A stretch of 64,000 nt of DNA. Origin: Ottowia flava. GTDB lineage: Bacteria; Pseudomonadota; Gammaproteobacteria; Burkholderiales; Burkholderiaceae_C. The notes below the pieces were generated by a model that had not been told where the DNA came from, did no database searches, and worked only from the letters and a program-made list of their open reading frames with translations. Both the position numbers and the translations under genes were made by a program. The DNA lies in contig NZ_JBHUEJ010000008.1 in assembly GCF_042680565.1 (NCBI RefSeq), positions 62,001-126,000 of the forward strand, given 5' to 3'. Shown one piece after another: positions 43,182 through 51,986 of this stretch (positions are counted from its first letter, which is position 1; each line of letters begins with the position of its first letter).

Positions 43182-43988
43182 TCAGGCCGCCAGAAAATCG
43201 CGCAATGCGAACAGCACTTCGTCCGGCGCTTCGGTCATCAGCGCGTGTCCGGCCTCGACTTCGACGATCTGCGCCAGCCGCGCATGCTGCGCCAATGCCT
43301 TGGCCGACTTGGGCGGCGTCATCTGGTCGTGCTTGCCCACCAGAAACAGGGTGGGGCAATGCACCGCGGGCATCGCCTGCTCGCCACCGGCATAGTCGTC
43401 GCAGGCCTTGAAGCCCGTGTAGAACACGTTCACCTTGGGGTTGCTGGCCAGCACGCGGCGCATCAGCGCGCGCGAGCCACCATACAGCCAGGTGCCGGGG
43501 CCCAGCGACGAGGGCGGCGGCGCCAGCGTGCTGTGCGAGAAGGTGTTGACCATGGCGATGGCTTTTTCGGGCGCCTTGACCGATGCCTCCAGCAGCGCGG
43601 GCGACACCTTCATTGGGAAGGCCGTGCCCGCCAGCACCAGATGACTGACGTGGGCAGGCGAGCGCGCCGCCGCCTCCAGCGCGATCAGCGAGCCAAAGCT
43701 GTGACCGACCAGCGCGGCCTGCTCCACGCCGACCGCGGCCAGCAGCGCCAGCACGGTGTCGGCCGCAGCCTCCACCGTCGCGGGCGGCTCCCCACCGCTA
43801 CGCCCCTGGCCGGGCAGGTCGATGGCGAGCACGTTCCAGCCATGGTTGGCGAGGTAGCGGCTTTGGAGGATCCACACACTGTGGTCGTTGAGCACGCCGT
43901 GGATGAACACGACGGTGGGCTTGGCGGCATCGAAATCCTTGCCGCCCGTGTAGGCGTAAAGCGGCGCGCCGCTGACTTGGATGTGCAT
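43182..43988 (-). CDS. alpha/beta hydrolase
   Basis: A 268-residue hydrolase. The oxyanion loop is FIHGVLNDHSVW, the nucleophile elbow is LVGHSFGSLIALEAA (Ser 95 region), and the acid and base are in LVGKHDQMTPP and VEAGHALMTEAPDE. These give a full Ser-Asp-His triad. Esterase, C-C hydrolase or haloperoxidase-like activity is possible; nothing in the neighbours decides. It lies downstream of an O-acetylhomoserine sulfhydrylase gene on the same strand, 91 bp away. Confidence 0.85.
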   Translation of the reverse strand: MHIQVSGAPLYAYTGGKDFDAAKPTVVFIHGVLNDHSVWILQSRYLANHGWNVLAIDLPGQGRSGGEPPATVEAAADTVLALLAAVGVEQAALVGHSFGSLIALEAAARSPAHVSHLVLAGTAFPMKVSPALLEASVKAPEKAIAMVNTFSHSTLAPPPSSLGPGTWLYGGSRALMRRVLASNPKVNVFYTGFKACDDYAGGEQAMPAVHCPTLFLVGKHDQMTPPKSAKALAQHARLAQIVEVEAGHALMTEAPDEVLFALRDFLAA

Positions 43989-44027
43989 GGTCAGGACTCC
44001 CGCCGGGCCGCCCCAAGGGAGGCCTGC

Positions 44028-44042
44028 GCCCCCTCGGGGGGC
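44028..44042. repeat. GC-rich hairpin in the sulfhydrylase/hydrolase gap
   Basis: GCCCCC and GGGGGC pair around TCG, followed by CAGTGAATACACGAAGTGAG. I associate this form with a second short intergenic repeat of Comamonadaceae, but only one copy is seen in the window. It could reduce expression of the downstream hydrolase. Confidence 0.35.
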
Positions 44043-44079
44043 AGTGAATACACGAAGTGAGGAACGTGGGGGTTCATGG

Positions 44080-45390
44080 TTACGCCCCCGCCTTCTCGGC
44101 CGCTTTCAGCGCGCGCTTCAGGTCGTCGATCAGGTCGTCGGCGTCCTCCAGCCCGATCGACAGGCGGATCGTGCCGGGGCCGATGCCCGCGCCGGCCAGG
44201 GCCTCGTCGCTCATGCGGAAATGCGTCGTGCTGGCCGGGTGGATGACCAGGCTGCGGCAATCGCCCACGTTGGCCAGGTGGCTGAAGATCTTCAGCGTCT
44301 CGATGAACTTCTTGCCCTGCTCGCGCGTGCCTTTCATGTCGAAGCTGAACACGCTGCCCGCGCCTTTGGCGCCGTGCTTGAGCAGGCGGCCGGCCAGCGC
44401 GTGGCTGGGGTGCGATTCGAGCAGCGGGTGGCCCACTTTCTGCACGAACGGGTGTTCGGCCAGGAAGCGCACCACCTTTTCGGTGTTGGCGATGTGCTTT
44501 TCCATGCGCAGCGGCAGGGTCTCGATGCCCTGCAGGATCAGCCAGGCGCTGTGCGGGCTCAGGCAGGCGCCAAAGTCGCGCAGGCCTTCGCGGCGCGCGC
44601 GCAGCAGAAAGGCACCCACGGTGCTTTCCTCGCTGAACACCATGTTGTGGAAGCCGTCATAGGTTTCGGTCAGTTCGGCGAACTTGCCGCTCTTGTCCCA
44701 GTCGAAGCTGCCACCGTCGACCACGATGCCGCCGATCACCGTACCGTGCCCCGAGAGGAACTTGGTGGCCGAGTGGTAGACGAGATCGGCGCCGTGCTCG
44801 AAGGGTTTGAGCAGGTAGGGCGTCGTGAAGGTGGAGTCGACCAGCAGCGGCACACCCGCTTCGTGGGCGATCTGGCCGACGGTCGGGATGTCGAGCACAT
44901 CCAGCCCCGGGTTGCCCACGGTTTCGCCAAACAGGAGCTTGGTGTTGGGTCGGATCGCGGCCTTCCAGCCGTCGATGTCGCCGGGCTGGACGAAGGTCGT
45001 CTCGATGCCGAAGCGCCGCATCGTGTAATGCAAAAGGTTCTGGCTGCCACCGTACAGTGCCGTGCTGGCCACGATGTGGCTGCCCGCGCCCATGAGCGTG
45101 GCCACCGTCAGGTGCAGCGCTGCCTGGCCGCTGGCCGTGGTGATGGCGCCAATGCCGCCTTCCAGCGCCGACACGCGCTGCTCCAGCACCGCGTTGGTCG
45201 GGTTGCTGATGCGGCTGTAGACGTGGCCCGAGCGTTCCAGGTTGAAGAGGGCGGCCGCGTGGTCGCTGGATTCGAAGACGAAGGACGTCGACAGGTGGAT
45301 CGGCACGGCGCGCGCGCCGGTACTGGGGTCGGGGGCGGCGCCTGCGTGCAGTGCGAGCGTGTCAAAGCCAGGGTCGGCGTAGCCGGACAT
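44080..45390 (-). CDS. metY: O-acetylhomoserine sulfhydrylase (PLP-dependent)
   Basis: This Cys/Met-metabolism PLP enzyme makes homocysteine from O-acetylhomoserine and sulfide. The 436 residues begin GFDTLALHAGAAPDPSTGAR and include ITTASGQAALHL and the pyridoxal lysine in YHSATKFLSGHGTVIGG. The long insert GGSFDWDKSGKFAELTETYD and overall length point to the MetY/OAH sulfhydrylase group rather than MetB or MetC. An AGAGGAG site precedes the ATG at 45390. It is divergent from the CBS-protein gene. Confidence 0.92.
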   Translation of the reverse strand: MSGYADPGFDTLALHAGAAPDPSTGARAVPIHLSTSFVFESSDHAAALFNLERSGHVYSRISNPTNAVLEQRVSALEGGIGAITTASGQAALHLTVATLMGAGSHIVASTALYGGSQNLLHYTMRRFGIETTFVQPGDIDGWKAAIRPNTKLLFGETVGNPGLDVLDIPTVGQIAHEAGVPLLVDSTFTTPYLLKPFEHGADLVYHSATKFLSGHGTVIGGIVVDGGSFDWDKSGKFAELTETYDGFHNMVFSEESTVGAFLLRARREGLRDFGACLSPHSAWLILQGIETLPLRMEKHIANTEKVVRFLAEHPFVQKVGHPLLESHPSHALAGRLLKHGAKGAGSVFSFDMKGTREQGKKFIETLKIFSHLANVGDCRSLVIHPASTTHFRMSDEALAGAGIGPGTIRLSIGLEDADDLIDDLKRALKAAEKAGA

Positions 45391-45491
45391 GGCGTCTCCT
45401 CTGGTTGTGGCCGGGGGCCGGGTCGGTCAAGCCACGCATTGTGGGCTATATTTCCCGGGACTGTCGCCTGCGCGCGACACCGGAGCTTCAC

Positions 45492-45956
45492 ATGAAAGTC
45501 AGCGATATTCTGCGTCTGAAGGGCAACGTTCTGTACACGATCACGCCCGAAGACAGCCTGGCGGACGCCGCCCAACTGATGGCCGAGCGCGACATCGGCT
45601 CGCTCGTCGTGATGTCGCACGGGCGCGTGGTCGGCATCCTGACCTTCCGCGAGGTGATTCAGGCCGCCGTGAAAAACGGCGGCAGCTTCGGCAGCACGAC
45701 GGTGTACCGCGCCATGGACCCCGGCCCGCTGATCTGCACCATGGAAACCGACATGGACGAGGTGCGCCGCATGATGCTGGACCGCCATGCGCGCTACCTC
45801 CCGGTCATCGACAACCGCCAACTGATGGGCGTGATCAGCTTCTACGACGTCGCCAAGGCCGTGGTGGACAGCCAGAATTTCGAGAACCGCATGCTCAAGG
45901 CCTACATCCGCGACTGGCCGGAAGAGAACGGCAAGACCGATACCGATTTCCCCTGA
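45492..45956 (+). CDS. CBS-domain pair protein
   Basis: A 154-residue protein made almost wholly of two CBS motifs (ITPEDSLADAAQLMAERDIG with VGILTFREVIQA, then TMETDMDEVRRMMLDRHARY with MGVISFYDVAKAV). Such pairs bind adenosyl compounds and act as energy sensors or partners of other proteins. The start at 45492 follows CGGAGC. aroC lies 54 bp downstream in the same direction. No effector domain is fused, so its target is unknown. Confidence 0.9.
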   Translation: MKVSDILRLKGNVLYTITPEDSLADAAQLMAERDIGSLVVMSHGRVVGILTFREVIQAAVKNGGSFGSTTVYRAMDPGPLICTMETDMDEVRRMMLDRHARYLPVIDNRQLMGVISFYDVAKAVVDSQNFENRMLKAYIRDWPEENGKTDTDFP

Positions 45957-46010
45957 GCGTTCGAGGCCGCCACGGCGCCGGGCGCGCTGCCGGTTGGGGA
46001 TAATCGGCGC

Positions 46011-47087
46011 ATGAGCGGCAATACTTTCGGCACACTGTTTGCCGTCACCAATTTCGGGGAATCGCACGGACCAGCCATTGGCTGCGTGATCGACGGCTGC
46101 CCGCCCGGCATGGCGCTGAGCGAGGCCGACATCCAGCCCGAGCTGGACCGCCGCCGCCCAGGCACCAGCAAGTTCGTCACCCAGCGCAACGAGCCCGACC
46201 AGGTCGAGATCCTCTCGGGCGTGTACCAGGGCCAGACCACCGGCACGCCGATCTGCCTGCTGATCCGCAACACCGACCAGCGCAGCAAGGACTATGGCGA
46301 CATCCTGCAAACCTTCCGCCCGGGCCACGCCGACTACACCTATTGGCGCAAGTACGGCATCCGCGACCCGCGCGGCGGCGGGCGCTCGTCCGCGCGGTTG
46401 ACCGCGCCCACCGTGGCCGCCGGCGCCGTGGCGCGCAAATGGTTGCAGCAAAAGTACGGCACCACCTTCAAGGGCTGCATGACGCAGGTGGGCGAACTGG
46501 CGATCGGCTTCGAGGGCTGGGAGCATGTGCAGGGCAACCCCTTCTTTGCCCCCGTGGCCGACGTGTCGGCCATCGAGGACTACATGAACGTGCTGCGCAA
46601 GTCGGGCGACTCGTGCGGCGCGCGCCTGCGCGTGACGGCGCAGAACGTGCCCGTCGGCCTGGGCGAGCCGCTGTACGACCGCCTGGACGCCGACATCGCT
46701 AAGGCCATGATGGGTTTGAACGCGGTCAAGGGCGTGGAGATTGGCGACGGCTTTGCCAGCGTGGCGCACAAGGGCAGCATGCATGGCGACGCCATCCTGC
46801 CGGGCGGCCGGTTCGAGACCAATCACGACGGCGGCGTGCTGGGCGGCATCAGCAACGGGCAGGATCTGGAAGTGGCGGTGGCGGTCAAACCGACCAGTTC
46901 GCTGCTGGTGCCCCGCGCGTCCATCAATACCGTCGGGGAACCGGTGGAGGTGATCACCAAGGGCCGGCACGACCCGTGCGTGGGTATTCGTGCCACGCCG
47001 ATCCTGGAGGCGCTTTTGGCGCTGGTGGTGATGGAGCACGCGCTGCGCCAGCGCGCGCAATGTGGCGACGTGTCGATCCCGGAGTAG
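46011..47087 (+). CDS. aroC: chorismate synthase
   Basis: AroC makes chorismate from 5-enolpyruvylshikimate 3-phosphate using reduced FMN, the last step of the shikimate path. The 358 residues include GESHGPAIGCVIDGCPPG, DYRDPRGGG-type RDPRGGGRSSARLTA, and GKGRHDPC-like KGRHDPCVGIRATP, the three family signatures. It is the bifunctional-less, monofunctional type needing an external flavin reductase. A dispersed repeat follows it. Confidence 0.97.
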   Translation: MSGNTFGTLFAVTNFGESHGPAIGCVIDGCPPGMALSEADIQPELDRRRPGTSKFVTQRNEPDQVEILSGVYQGQTTGTPICLLIRNTDQRSKDYGDILQTFRPGHADYTYWRKYGIRDPRGGGRSSARLTAPTVAAGAVARKWLQQKYGTTFKGCMTQVGELAIGFEGWEHVQGNPFFAPVADVSAIEDYMNVLRKSGDSCGARLRVTAQNVPVGLGEPLYDRLDADIAKAMMGLNAVKGVEIGDGFASVAHKGSMHGDAILPGGRFETNHDGGVLGGISNGQDLEVAVAVKPTSSLLVPRASINTVGEPVEVITKGRHDPCVGIRATPILEALLALVVMEHALRQRAQCGDVSIPE

Positions 47088-47105
47088 CGAGCAAATATAG
47101 CCGAA

Positions 47106-47149
47106 CACCAGTCTGGTTGTGCGCAGGCAGCTATTGTTTAGATAGTAAA
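47106..47149. repeat. dispersed repeat copy between aroC and the histidine kinase
   Basis: Contains GTGCGCAGGCAGCTATTGTT followed by TAGATAGTAAAA. It fills the gap before the kinase ATG, which has no visible Shine-Dalgarno. Confidence 0.7.
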
Positions 47150-47156
47150 ATTTACC

Positions 47157-48605
47157 ATGCGCCCCGTTATTCCTACCGCCGCCATTACCGTGCCCGTGGA
47201 TCCGAGCAAGGAAGCGGACTGGCTGGAAGCAGCGTCATACAACGCATTTTTCAGCAGCATGAGCGGGGCACAGCTCTCGGCCCTCATGATGGCCGCGATC
47301 TTGGTCATGCTCTCTTACGAGCATGTACCGGCGGGCGTGTTGCTGGTCTGGTCTTCGCTGGCCATGGTCGACGTGGTTTGGCGTTCCACGGTAAGAAAGC
47401 ACTACGAGCGTCTGGTGCGCGGGCATTCGATGGAAGAGCAGCTCAACTATGCCCGCAAACAGGAACCCCTGTGGGTGTTCAATGGGATGTTCTGGGGTCT
47501 GACCCCCTTGGGGCTTTTTAGCTACCTGCCGGCCACCGACGCTCTTATCGCCTGGCTGCCTGTGATCGCGGGAGGCATTGGGCGTACGAGCTACCTTGCA
47601 CCCCATCTGCGCTCGGCCAGGATTTATCTGGTCGTGTTCGCAGCCTGCCTCGCGCTCAGCGTCGCGGTGGAACTGGTGGTGGGCTTGTACGACCCGCTGG
47701 GTCCGCGACGCTGGTGGATGCCCGTTGCACTGGTTCTGTACGTGCTCCTTTTGGCGCGGCTGATCCGCGTGCATCACGCGCGCCACGCGCAGGTCATCGA
47801 CTTGCTCTACCAGAACCAGCTGCTGATCCAGTCGCTGCGCGAGCAGACGCGAGCGGCCCGCAGCGGGGCAGAGTTCCGCACCCGCTTTCTGGCCGGCGCG
47901 GCGCACGACCTCAAGCAGCCCATTAGCGCGCTGGGCATCTACGCCGAATGGCTGGGCAGTGAGCCCCGCCTTGTGGAGGAGCTTGCGCCCAAGATCCTGC
48001 AGGCCACCCAGGCCATCAATAGCCTGTTCGATTCGCTGTTCGATTTGGCTAAGCTAGATGTCGATCACCTGCAGTTGAACCTACGGCCGCTCAACGTCGG
48101 CGCTCTGCTGAAGGACCTGCTCGTTCAATACCGTCCGCTGGCGGTGCAGAAGGGATTGGTGCTTCGCGCGCGTTCGATCGATGCTGTGATCTTGACCGAC
48201 TCGATCATCTTGCGCCGTATTCTCGGGAACTTGATCTCGAACGCGATTCGCTACACATCGCATGGCGGGGTGCTGCTCGGCGTGCGCCGGTGCCAAGGGA
48301 GTTTGCTGTTCGAAGTGTGGGATACGGGCATGGGCATTGCGGCCGACCAGCATGCCCACATCTTCGGCGAGTTCTACAAGGTCCCCCAAGGTGGGACCGA
48401 AGACGGCTTTGGCCTGGGCTTGTCGCTGGTACGCAGGTTGGCCGCCTTGATGGACTACCCGATCACCTTGCGTTCGCGTCTCGCCAAAGGCACGGTGTTT
48501 CGCCTGCAGGTGCCGCTCTCCGAGCCTGCTCCAGAGTCACAACGACTCACTGGCTCAACAGACCATGGCGGCGCGCGAAGTGGAGCGTCTGCGTCCGGGA
48601 CTTGA
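47157..48605 (+). CDS. membrane sensor histidine kinase
   Basis: A 482-residue kinase. The first 210 residues hold about six membrane helices (LSALMMAAILVMLSY, LLVWSSLAMVDVVW, IYLVVFAACLALSVAVELVV, PVALVLYVLLLARLI) with no large periplasmic loop, so it likely senses something in or near the membrane. The phosphorylated His 250 is in AGAAHDLKQPISALGIY. The ATPase has the N box LGNLISNAIRYTSHGG, G1 VWDTGMGIA and G2 GFGLGLSLVRR. Its 3' end overlaps the convergent response-regulator gene by 59 bp, most probably its partner. Confidence 0.92.
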   Translation: MRPVIPTAAITVPVDPSKEADWLEAASYNAFFSSMSGAQLSALMMAAILVMLSYEHVPAGVLLVWSSLAMVDVVWRSTVRKHYERLVRGHSMEEQLNYARKQEPLWVFNGMFWGLTPLGLFSYLPATDALIAWLPVIAGGIGRTSYLAPHLRSARIYLVVFAACLALSVAVELVVGLYDPLGPRRWWMPVALVLYVLLLARLIRVHHARHAQVIDLLYQNQLLIQSLREQTRAARSGAEFRTRFLAGAAHDLKQPISALGIYAEWLGSEPRLVEELAPKILQATQAINSLFDSLFDLAKLDVDHLQLNLRPLNVGALLKDLLVQYRPLAVQKGLVLRARSIDAVILTDSIILRRILGNLISNAIRYTSHGGVLLGVRRCQGSLLFEVWDTGMGIAADQHAHIFGEFYKVPQGGTEDGFGLGLSLVRRLAALMDYPITLRSRLAKGTVFRLQVPLSEPAPESQRLTGSTDHGGARSGASASGT

Positions 48606-49158
48606 CCCCTAGACGACGAAACAGTCGCCACAGGTGCACCTTCACGGTGTGCTCGCTGATGCCAAGCTGGTCGGCGATCTCGCGGTTGGACAGCCCTTGA
48701 TCCAGCATGACGATGAGCTGTTTCTGTCGTTTGGACAGGCGTGTGTCAAAACCCAGTTCACCAGTGGCCTCATCCAACTCGCCCAACTGGCTGTCGATCA
48801 CCATCATGGAGCGCAGTGCAGTAGTGATTTCCGCAGCGCCGGCCGACTTCTCAATGTACGCATCGGCGCCGGCAGCGCGGCACCATTCCTCCGCGTCTTC
48901 AGCGGGAGAAGCGGAAATGACGATGACCGGCACGTCCGGGAACTGGTTCTTGAGGAACTTCACGCCGGACACGCCGACGGTGTCGGGCAGCTTCAAGTCC
49001 AGACAGAAAAATTCCGGCTCTCCTCGGTCGGCCACTTCGCGCTCGATGGCGGACAGTTGAGACAGCTCCACCACCTCTACGCCTGGCCGTACGCGTCGCA
49101 GCAGCATTACCACCGCTTCGCGCATCAACGGGTGGTCATCAATCACATATACAGTCAA
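48547..49158 (-). CDS. LuxR/NarL-type response regulator
   Basis: A 203-residue two-domain regulator. The receiver has acid residues Asp 7 and Asp 8, phosphoacceptor Asp 54 (FFCLDLKLPD) and Lys 104 (YIEKSAG). The C-terminal LuxR helix-turn-helix is LSKRQKQLIVMLDQGLSNRE with HTVKVHLWRLFRRLGVKSRT. It faces the histidine kinase, sharing 59 bp at the 3' ends. Upstream of its start lies a palindrome (49206-49225) that could be its own binding site. Confidence 0.93.
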   Translation of the reverse strand: MTVYVIDDHPLMREAVVMLLRRVRPGVEVVELSQLSAIEREVADRGEPEFFCLDLKLPDTVGVSGVKFLKNQFPDVPVIVISASPAEDAEEWCRAAGADAYIEKSAGAAEITTALRSMMVIDSQLGELDEATGELGFDTRLSKRQKQLIVMLDQGLSNREIADQLGISEHTVKVHLWRLFRRLGVKSRTQTLHFARRHGLLSQ

Positions 49159-49205
49159 TCTCCGTGCTCCTGCGCTCCCTTTTTTGGGATTGTTATGGGG
49201 TTGTT

Positions 49206-49225
49206 ATGGGACGGCGATGTCCCAT
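49206..49225. promoter_or_regulatory. palindrome ATGGGAC-N6-GTCCCAT upstream of the response-regulator gene
   Basis: The seven-base arms are exact, spaced by GGCGAT, and lie 47 bp before the regulator start. The left arm overlaps a direct repeat TTGTTATGGG (49190-49210). The 122-bp gap between the regulator and trpS holds nothing else. Confidence 0.5.
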
Positions 49226-49280
49226 TATGTACTGCCGGGCCCATACTCCCGGGGGCCGACGGACAAAAAGACTTGGGAAT

Positions 49281-50597
49281 TCACCCTGCGTGGTGCAATA
49301 CCAACCTTGTCAGCGCGTCGTCAAGATCCGTTTGTTCAACGGTATCATTGGGTACAAAGTGTGCTGTCAGTTCGGGTAGCGCGGCAACACCCTCCGTCTG
49401 CAATCGTTTGACGACGTTACCTGCATCACGGGGTGATTCGAAGGCGTTACTTTGCAGCAATACCCGGCCTCCCGGTTCGGTCAGCTTGAAGTAAAAGCGG
49501 CCGTCGGAGTCACGGTACTGCTTGAAACTGGCCAGCTCCCCTTTTGTTCTGACAGGCGCGACGGCCGTGGCGGCGGTGCTGCCCAACGCACGCAGGCCGA
49601 CGGCTCGTCGCAAGACCCTCATCTTGGGCGTGGCGATGGCTCGAGCCTTCTCGGCCCCGCGAAGGAGGATGGCCTCGACTTCCTGCGGGTGTGCAGTCAA
49701 ATGAGCATATCGCTCGCGCATCGGGCCGACTTCCTGGTCGATACGGTCAAATAGCACCTGTTTGGCATCGCCCCAGGCAATGCCTTCGTCAAATGCGCGA
49801 GCAAATGCCGCGGTCTCGTCATCGGTCGCGAAGGCGCGGTAGATCTGGAACAGCGCCGAGCTCTCGGTGTCCTTAGGCTCGCCGGGGGCGCGCGAGTCGG
49901 TCACGATGGACATGATCTGTTTGCGCATTTGCGCCTGCGAGCCAAACAGTGCAATGGTGTTGTCGTAGCTCTTGCTCATCTTGCGGCCATCCAGACCTGG
50001 CAACAAGGCCACATTGTCGTCAATTAGCACCTCAGGGAGCGTCAGATGCTCGCCATACAGGTGATTGAAGCTGGAGGCCATGTCGCGCGCCATCTCCAGG
50101 TGCTGGATCTGGTCGCGCCCCACGGGCACCTGATGTGCGTCGAACATCAGGATGTCGGCCGCCATCAGCACCGGGTACATGAACAGGCCTGCCGTCACGT
50201 CGTGGTCGGGCTCCTGCCCGGCGGCGGCGTTCTTGTCGAGCATGGCCTTGTAGGCGTGGGCACGGTTCAGCAGACCCTTGCCAGTCACACAGGTGAGAAA
50301 CCAGCTCAGTTCGGGGATTTCGGGAATGTCCGATTGGCGATAAAACACCACGTGTTCCGGGTCAAGCCCTGCAGCCAGCCAGCTTGATGCGATTTCCAGC
50401 GTGCTGCGCTGGATGCGCTCAGGGTCGTCGCACTTGATGAGCGCATGGTAGTCGGCAAGGAAGTAGAAGCTCTGGACGCCGGGAGCCCGGCTGGCGCGCA
50501 CGGACGCGCGGATGGAGCCGACATAGTTGCCCAGGTGCGGTGTGCCTGTGGTCGTAATGCCCGTCAGAACGCGGCGCGAAGCGGTGGAGGAAGACAT
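49281..50597 (-). CDS. trpS: tryptophanyl-tRNA synthetase with C-terminal DUF1508/YegP-like domain
   Basis: TrpS charges tRNA-Trp. The 438-residue protein has the HIGH-type motif TPHLGN at 19-24 and KMSKS in GRKMSKSYDN near residue 205. The catalytic and anticodon parts end near residue 345. The remaining part contains SFKQYRDSDGRFYFKLTEPG and GRVLLQSNAFESPRDAGNVV, which looks like the YegP (DUF1508) fold. Usual bacterial TrpS proteins are 330-350 residues, so this is a fusion of about 90 extra residues. It follows the M50 protease gene on the same strand. Confidence 0.94.
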   Translation of the reverse strand: MSSSTASRRVLTGITTTGTPHLGNYVGSIRASVRASRAPGVQSFYFLADYHALIKCDDPERIQRSTLEIASSWLAAGLDPEHVVFYRQSDIPEIPELSWFLTCVTGKGLLNRAHAYKAMLDKNAAAGQEPDHDVTAGLFMYPVLMAADILMFDAHQVPVGRDQIQHLEMARDMASSFNHLYGEHLTLPEVLIDDNVALLPGLDGRKMSKSYDNTIALFGSQAQMRKQIMSIVTDSRAPGEPKDTESSALFQIYRAFATDDETAAFARAFDEGIAWGDAKQVLFDRIDQEVGPMRERYAHLTAHPQEVEAILLRGAEKARAIATPKMRVLRRAVGLRALGSTAATAVAPVRTKGELASFKQYRDSDGRFYFKLTEPGGRVLLQSNAFESPRDAGNVVKRLQTEGVAALPELTAHFVPNDTVEQTDLDDALTRLVLHHAG

Positions 50598-50621
50598 GAA
50601 AAATTGGAGAAAAGGCGCCGG

Positions 50622-51290
50622 TCAGCTCAGCAATGCTGCCAGCGGCGACAAGATCAAATCGAGAAAACCGAATGTGAGCGACATCAAAGGGCGCATCCAC
50701 CAGTTGCTGATGACCCCCGCGACCAGCAGGCCCATCACGATGAAGAAGCCCCAGGGCTCGATGCGGCCATAGGTCATGGCCGCCTTTGGCGGCAAGAGCC
50801 CGGCCACGACACGGCCGCCGTCCAGCGGGGGCAGCGGAAACAAGTTGAAGACCATCATCACGACGTTCACCAACACCCCGGCGCGGCACATCTCCAGGAA
50901 AAAGCGTTCCTCGACACCCGTGCCGCGCAGCAGGTAAAGCGCCACGGCCCAGAAAATGGCCTGCAGCAGATTGGACATCGGGCCAGCCAATGCCACCAGG
51001 ATGCTGTCACGCCGCGGATTCTTCAGCCGCCCGAAGTTCACCGGGACAGGCTTGGCGTACCCGAACAGGAACGCGCCAGCCGTCATCAGGTACATCGCCA
51101 GCGGAATGATGATCGTCCCGATCGGATCGATGTGTTTGAGCGGGTTGAGGGTCACACGCCCGAGCGCTGCCGCGGTGTTGTCGCCATAGTGGCGCGCCAC
51201 GTAGCCGTGCGCCGCTTCGTGCACGGTGATCGCAAAAAGCACCGGCAGGGCGTAGATGGCAATGGTCTGAATGATATTGGCGAAGTCCAC
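50622..51290 (-). CDS. site-2 protease family (M50) membrane metalloprotease
   Basis: A 222-residue membrane protein. The zinc motif is HEAAH at residues 24-28 (ITVHEAAHGYVARHYG) within a helix, and the second metal site is NLFPLPPLDGGRVV. This is the short SpoIVFB/YwhC-like type without PDZ domains. Its substrate is unknown. It lies 24 bp upstream of trpS and 44 bp downstream of yciO, as part of a minus-strand run. Confidence 0.92.
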   Translation of the reverse strand: MDFANIIQTIAIYALPVLFAITVHEAAHGYVARHYGDNTAAALGRVTLNPLKHIDPIGTIIIPLAMYLMTAGAFLFGYAKPVPVNFGRLKNPRRDSILVALAGPMSNLLQAIFWAVALYLLRGTGVEERFFLEMCRAGVLVNVVMMVFNLFPLPPLDGGRVVAGLLPPKAAMTYGRIEPWGFFIVMGLLVAGVISNWWMRPLMSLTFGFLDLILSPLAALLS

Positions 51291-51334
51291 ACCACCATTG
51301 TCTCAGACCGGCCGGGCGCTTCAGCCCGCAGAGA

Positions 51335-51958
51335 TCAAAGGCCGAGCGTTGCTGGATCACCGCGGCCGCGGCGCAGCACCTCGGGAGGCGAGGTCGTCAG
51401 GTCGACTACCGTGGTCGGCTCCAAGGGGCAGGCGCCGGCTTCGATGACGCCGGCCACCTGTTTTTCCAGCCGGTCGCGGATTTCCTCGGGGTCGTTCAGC
51501 GGGTCCGTCTCGCCAGGTAGGATCAGCGTTGTGGCCAGCAGGGGGCCACCATGCAGCTCCAGCAGATCAAGTAGAACCCTGTTCTCAGGCACACGCAGCC
51601 CGATGGTCTTGCGCTGCGGGTGGCTGACGCGCCGCGGCACTTCCTTGCTGGCTTCGAGCACGAAGGTGAATGGGCCTGGCGTACCTAGCTTCAGCAGCCG
51701 GTACTGCGCGTTGTCCACCCGCGCGTAGCTGGCCAACTCGCTCAGGTCGCGGCAGATCAGTGCCAGAAGTTGCTTATCGTCCAGCCCACGGATGCGGCGC
51801 ACGGCGTCCACGGCCGACTTGTCGTCCAGATGGCAGACCAGCGAATAGCTGGAATCGGTTGGGACGGCCAACACCCCGCCTTGATCGAGCAGCGCAACCG
51901 CCTGTTTCAGCAGACGCGGCTGCGGGTTCTCGGGGTGGACGCTGAAATACTGGGCCAT
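51335..51958 (-). CDS. yciO: Sua5/YciO/YrdC family protein (YciO-like)
   Basis: A 207-residue member of the fold that binds dsRNA and, in TsaC/Sua5, makes threonylcarbamoyl-AMP. It starts MAQYFSVHPENPQPRLLKQA and has GGVLAVPTDSSYSLVC, RIRGLDDKQLLALIC and FTFVLEASKEVPRR, with the TIGLRVPENRVL block. The start motif and the neighbouring rnm gene (as in E. coli yciV-yciO) favour YciO over TsaC. The ATG at 51958 begins the conserved region; a 16-residue extension is unlikely. Confidence 0.88.
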   Translation of the reverse strand: MAQYFSVHPENPQPRLLKQAVALLDQGGVLAVPTDSSYSLVCHLDDKSAVDAVRRIRGLDDKQLLALICRDLSELASYARVDNAQYRLLKLGTPGPFTFVLEASKEVPRRVSHPQRKTIGLRVPENRVLLDLLELHGGPLLATTLILPGETDPLNDPEEIRDRLEKQVAGVIEAGACPLEPTTVVDLTTSPPEVLRRGRGDPATLGL

Positions 51959-51986
51959 GGCGCTATTGTGCGGCCAAGTCAGAGCC

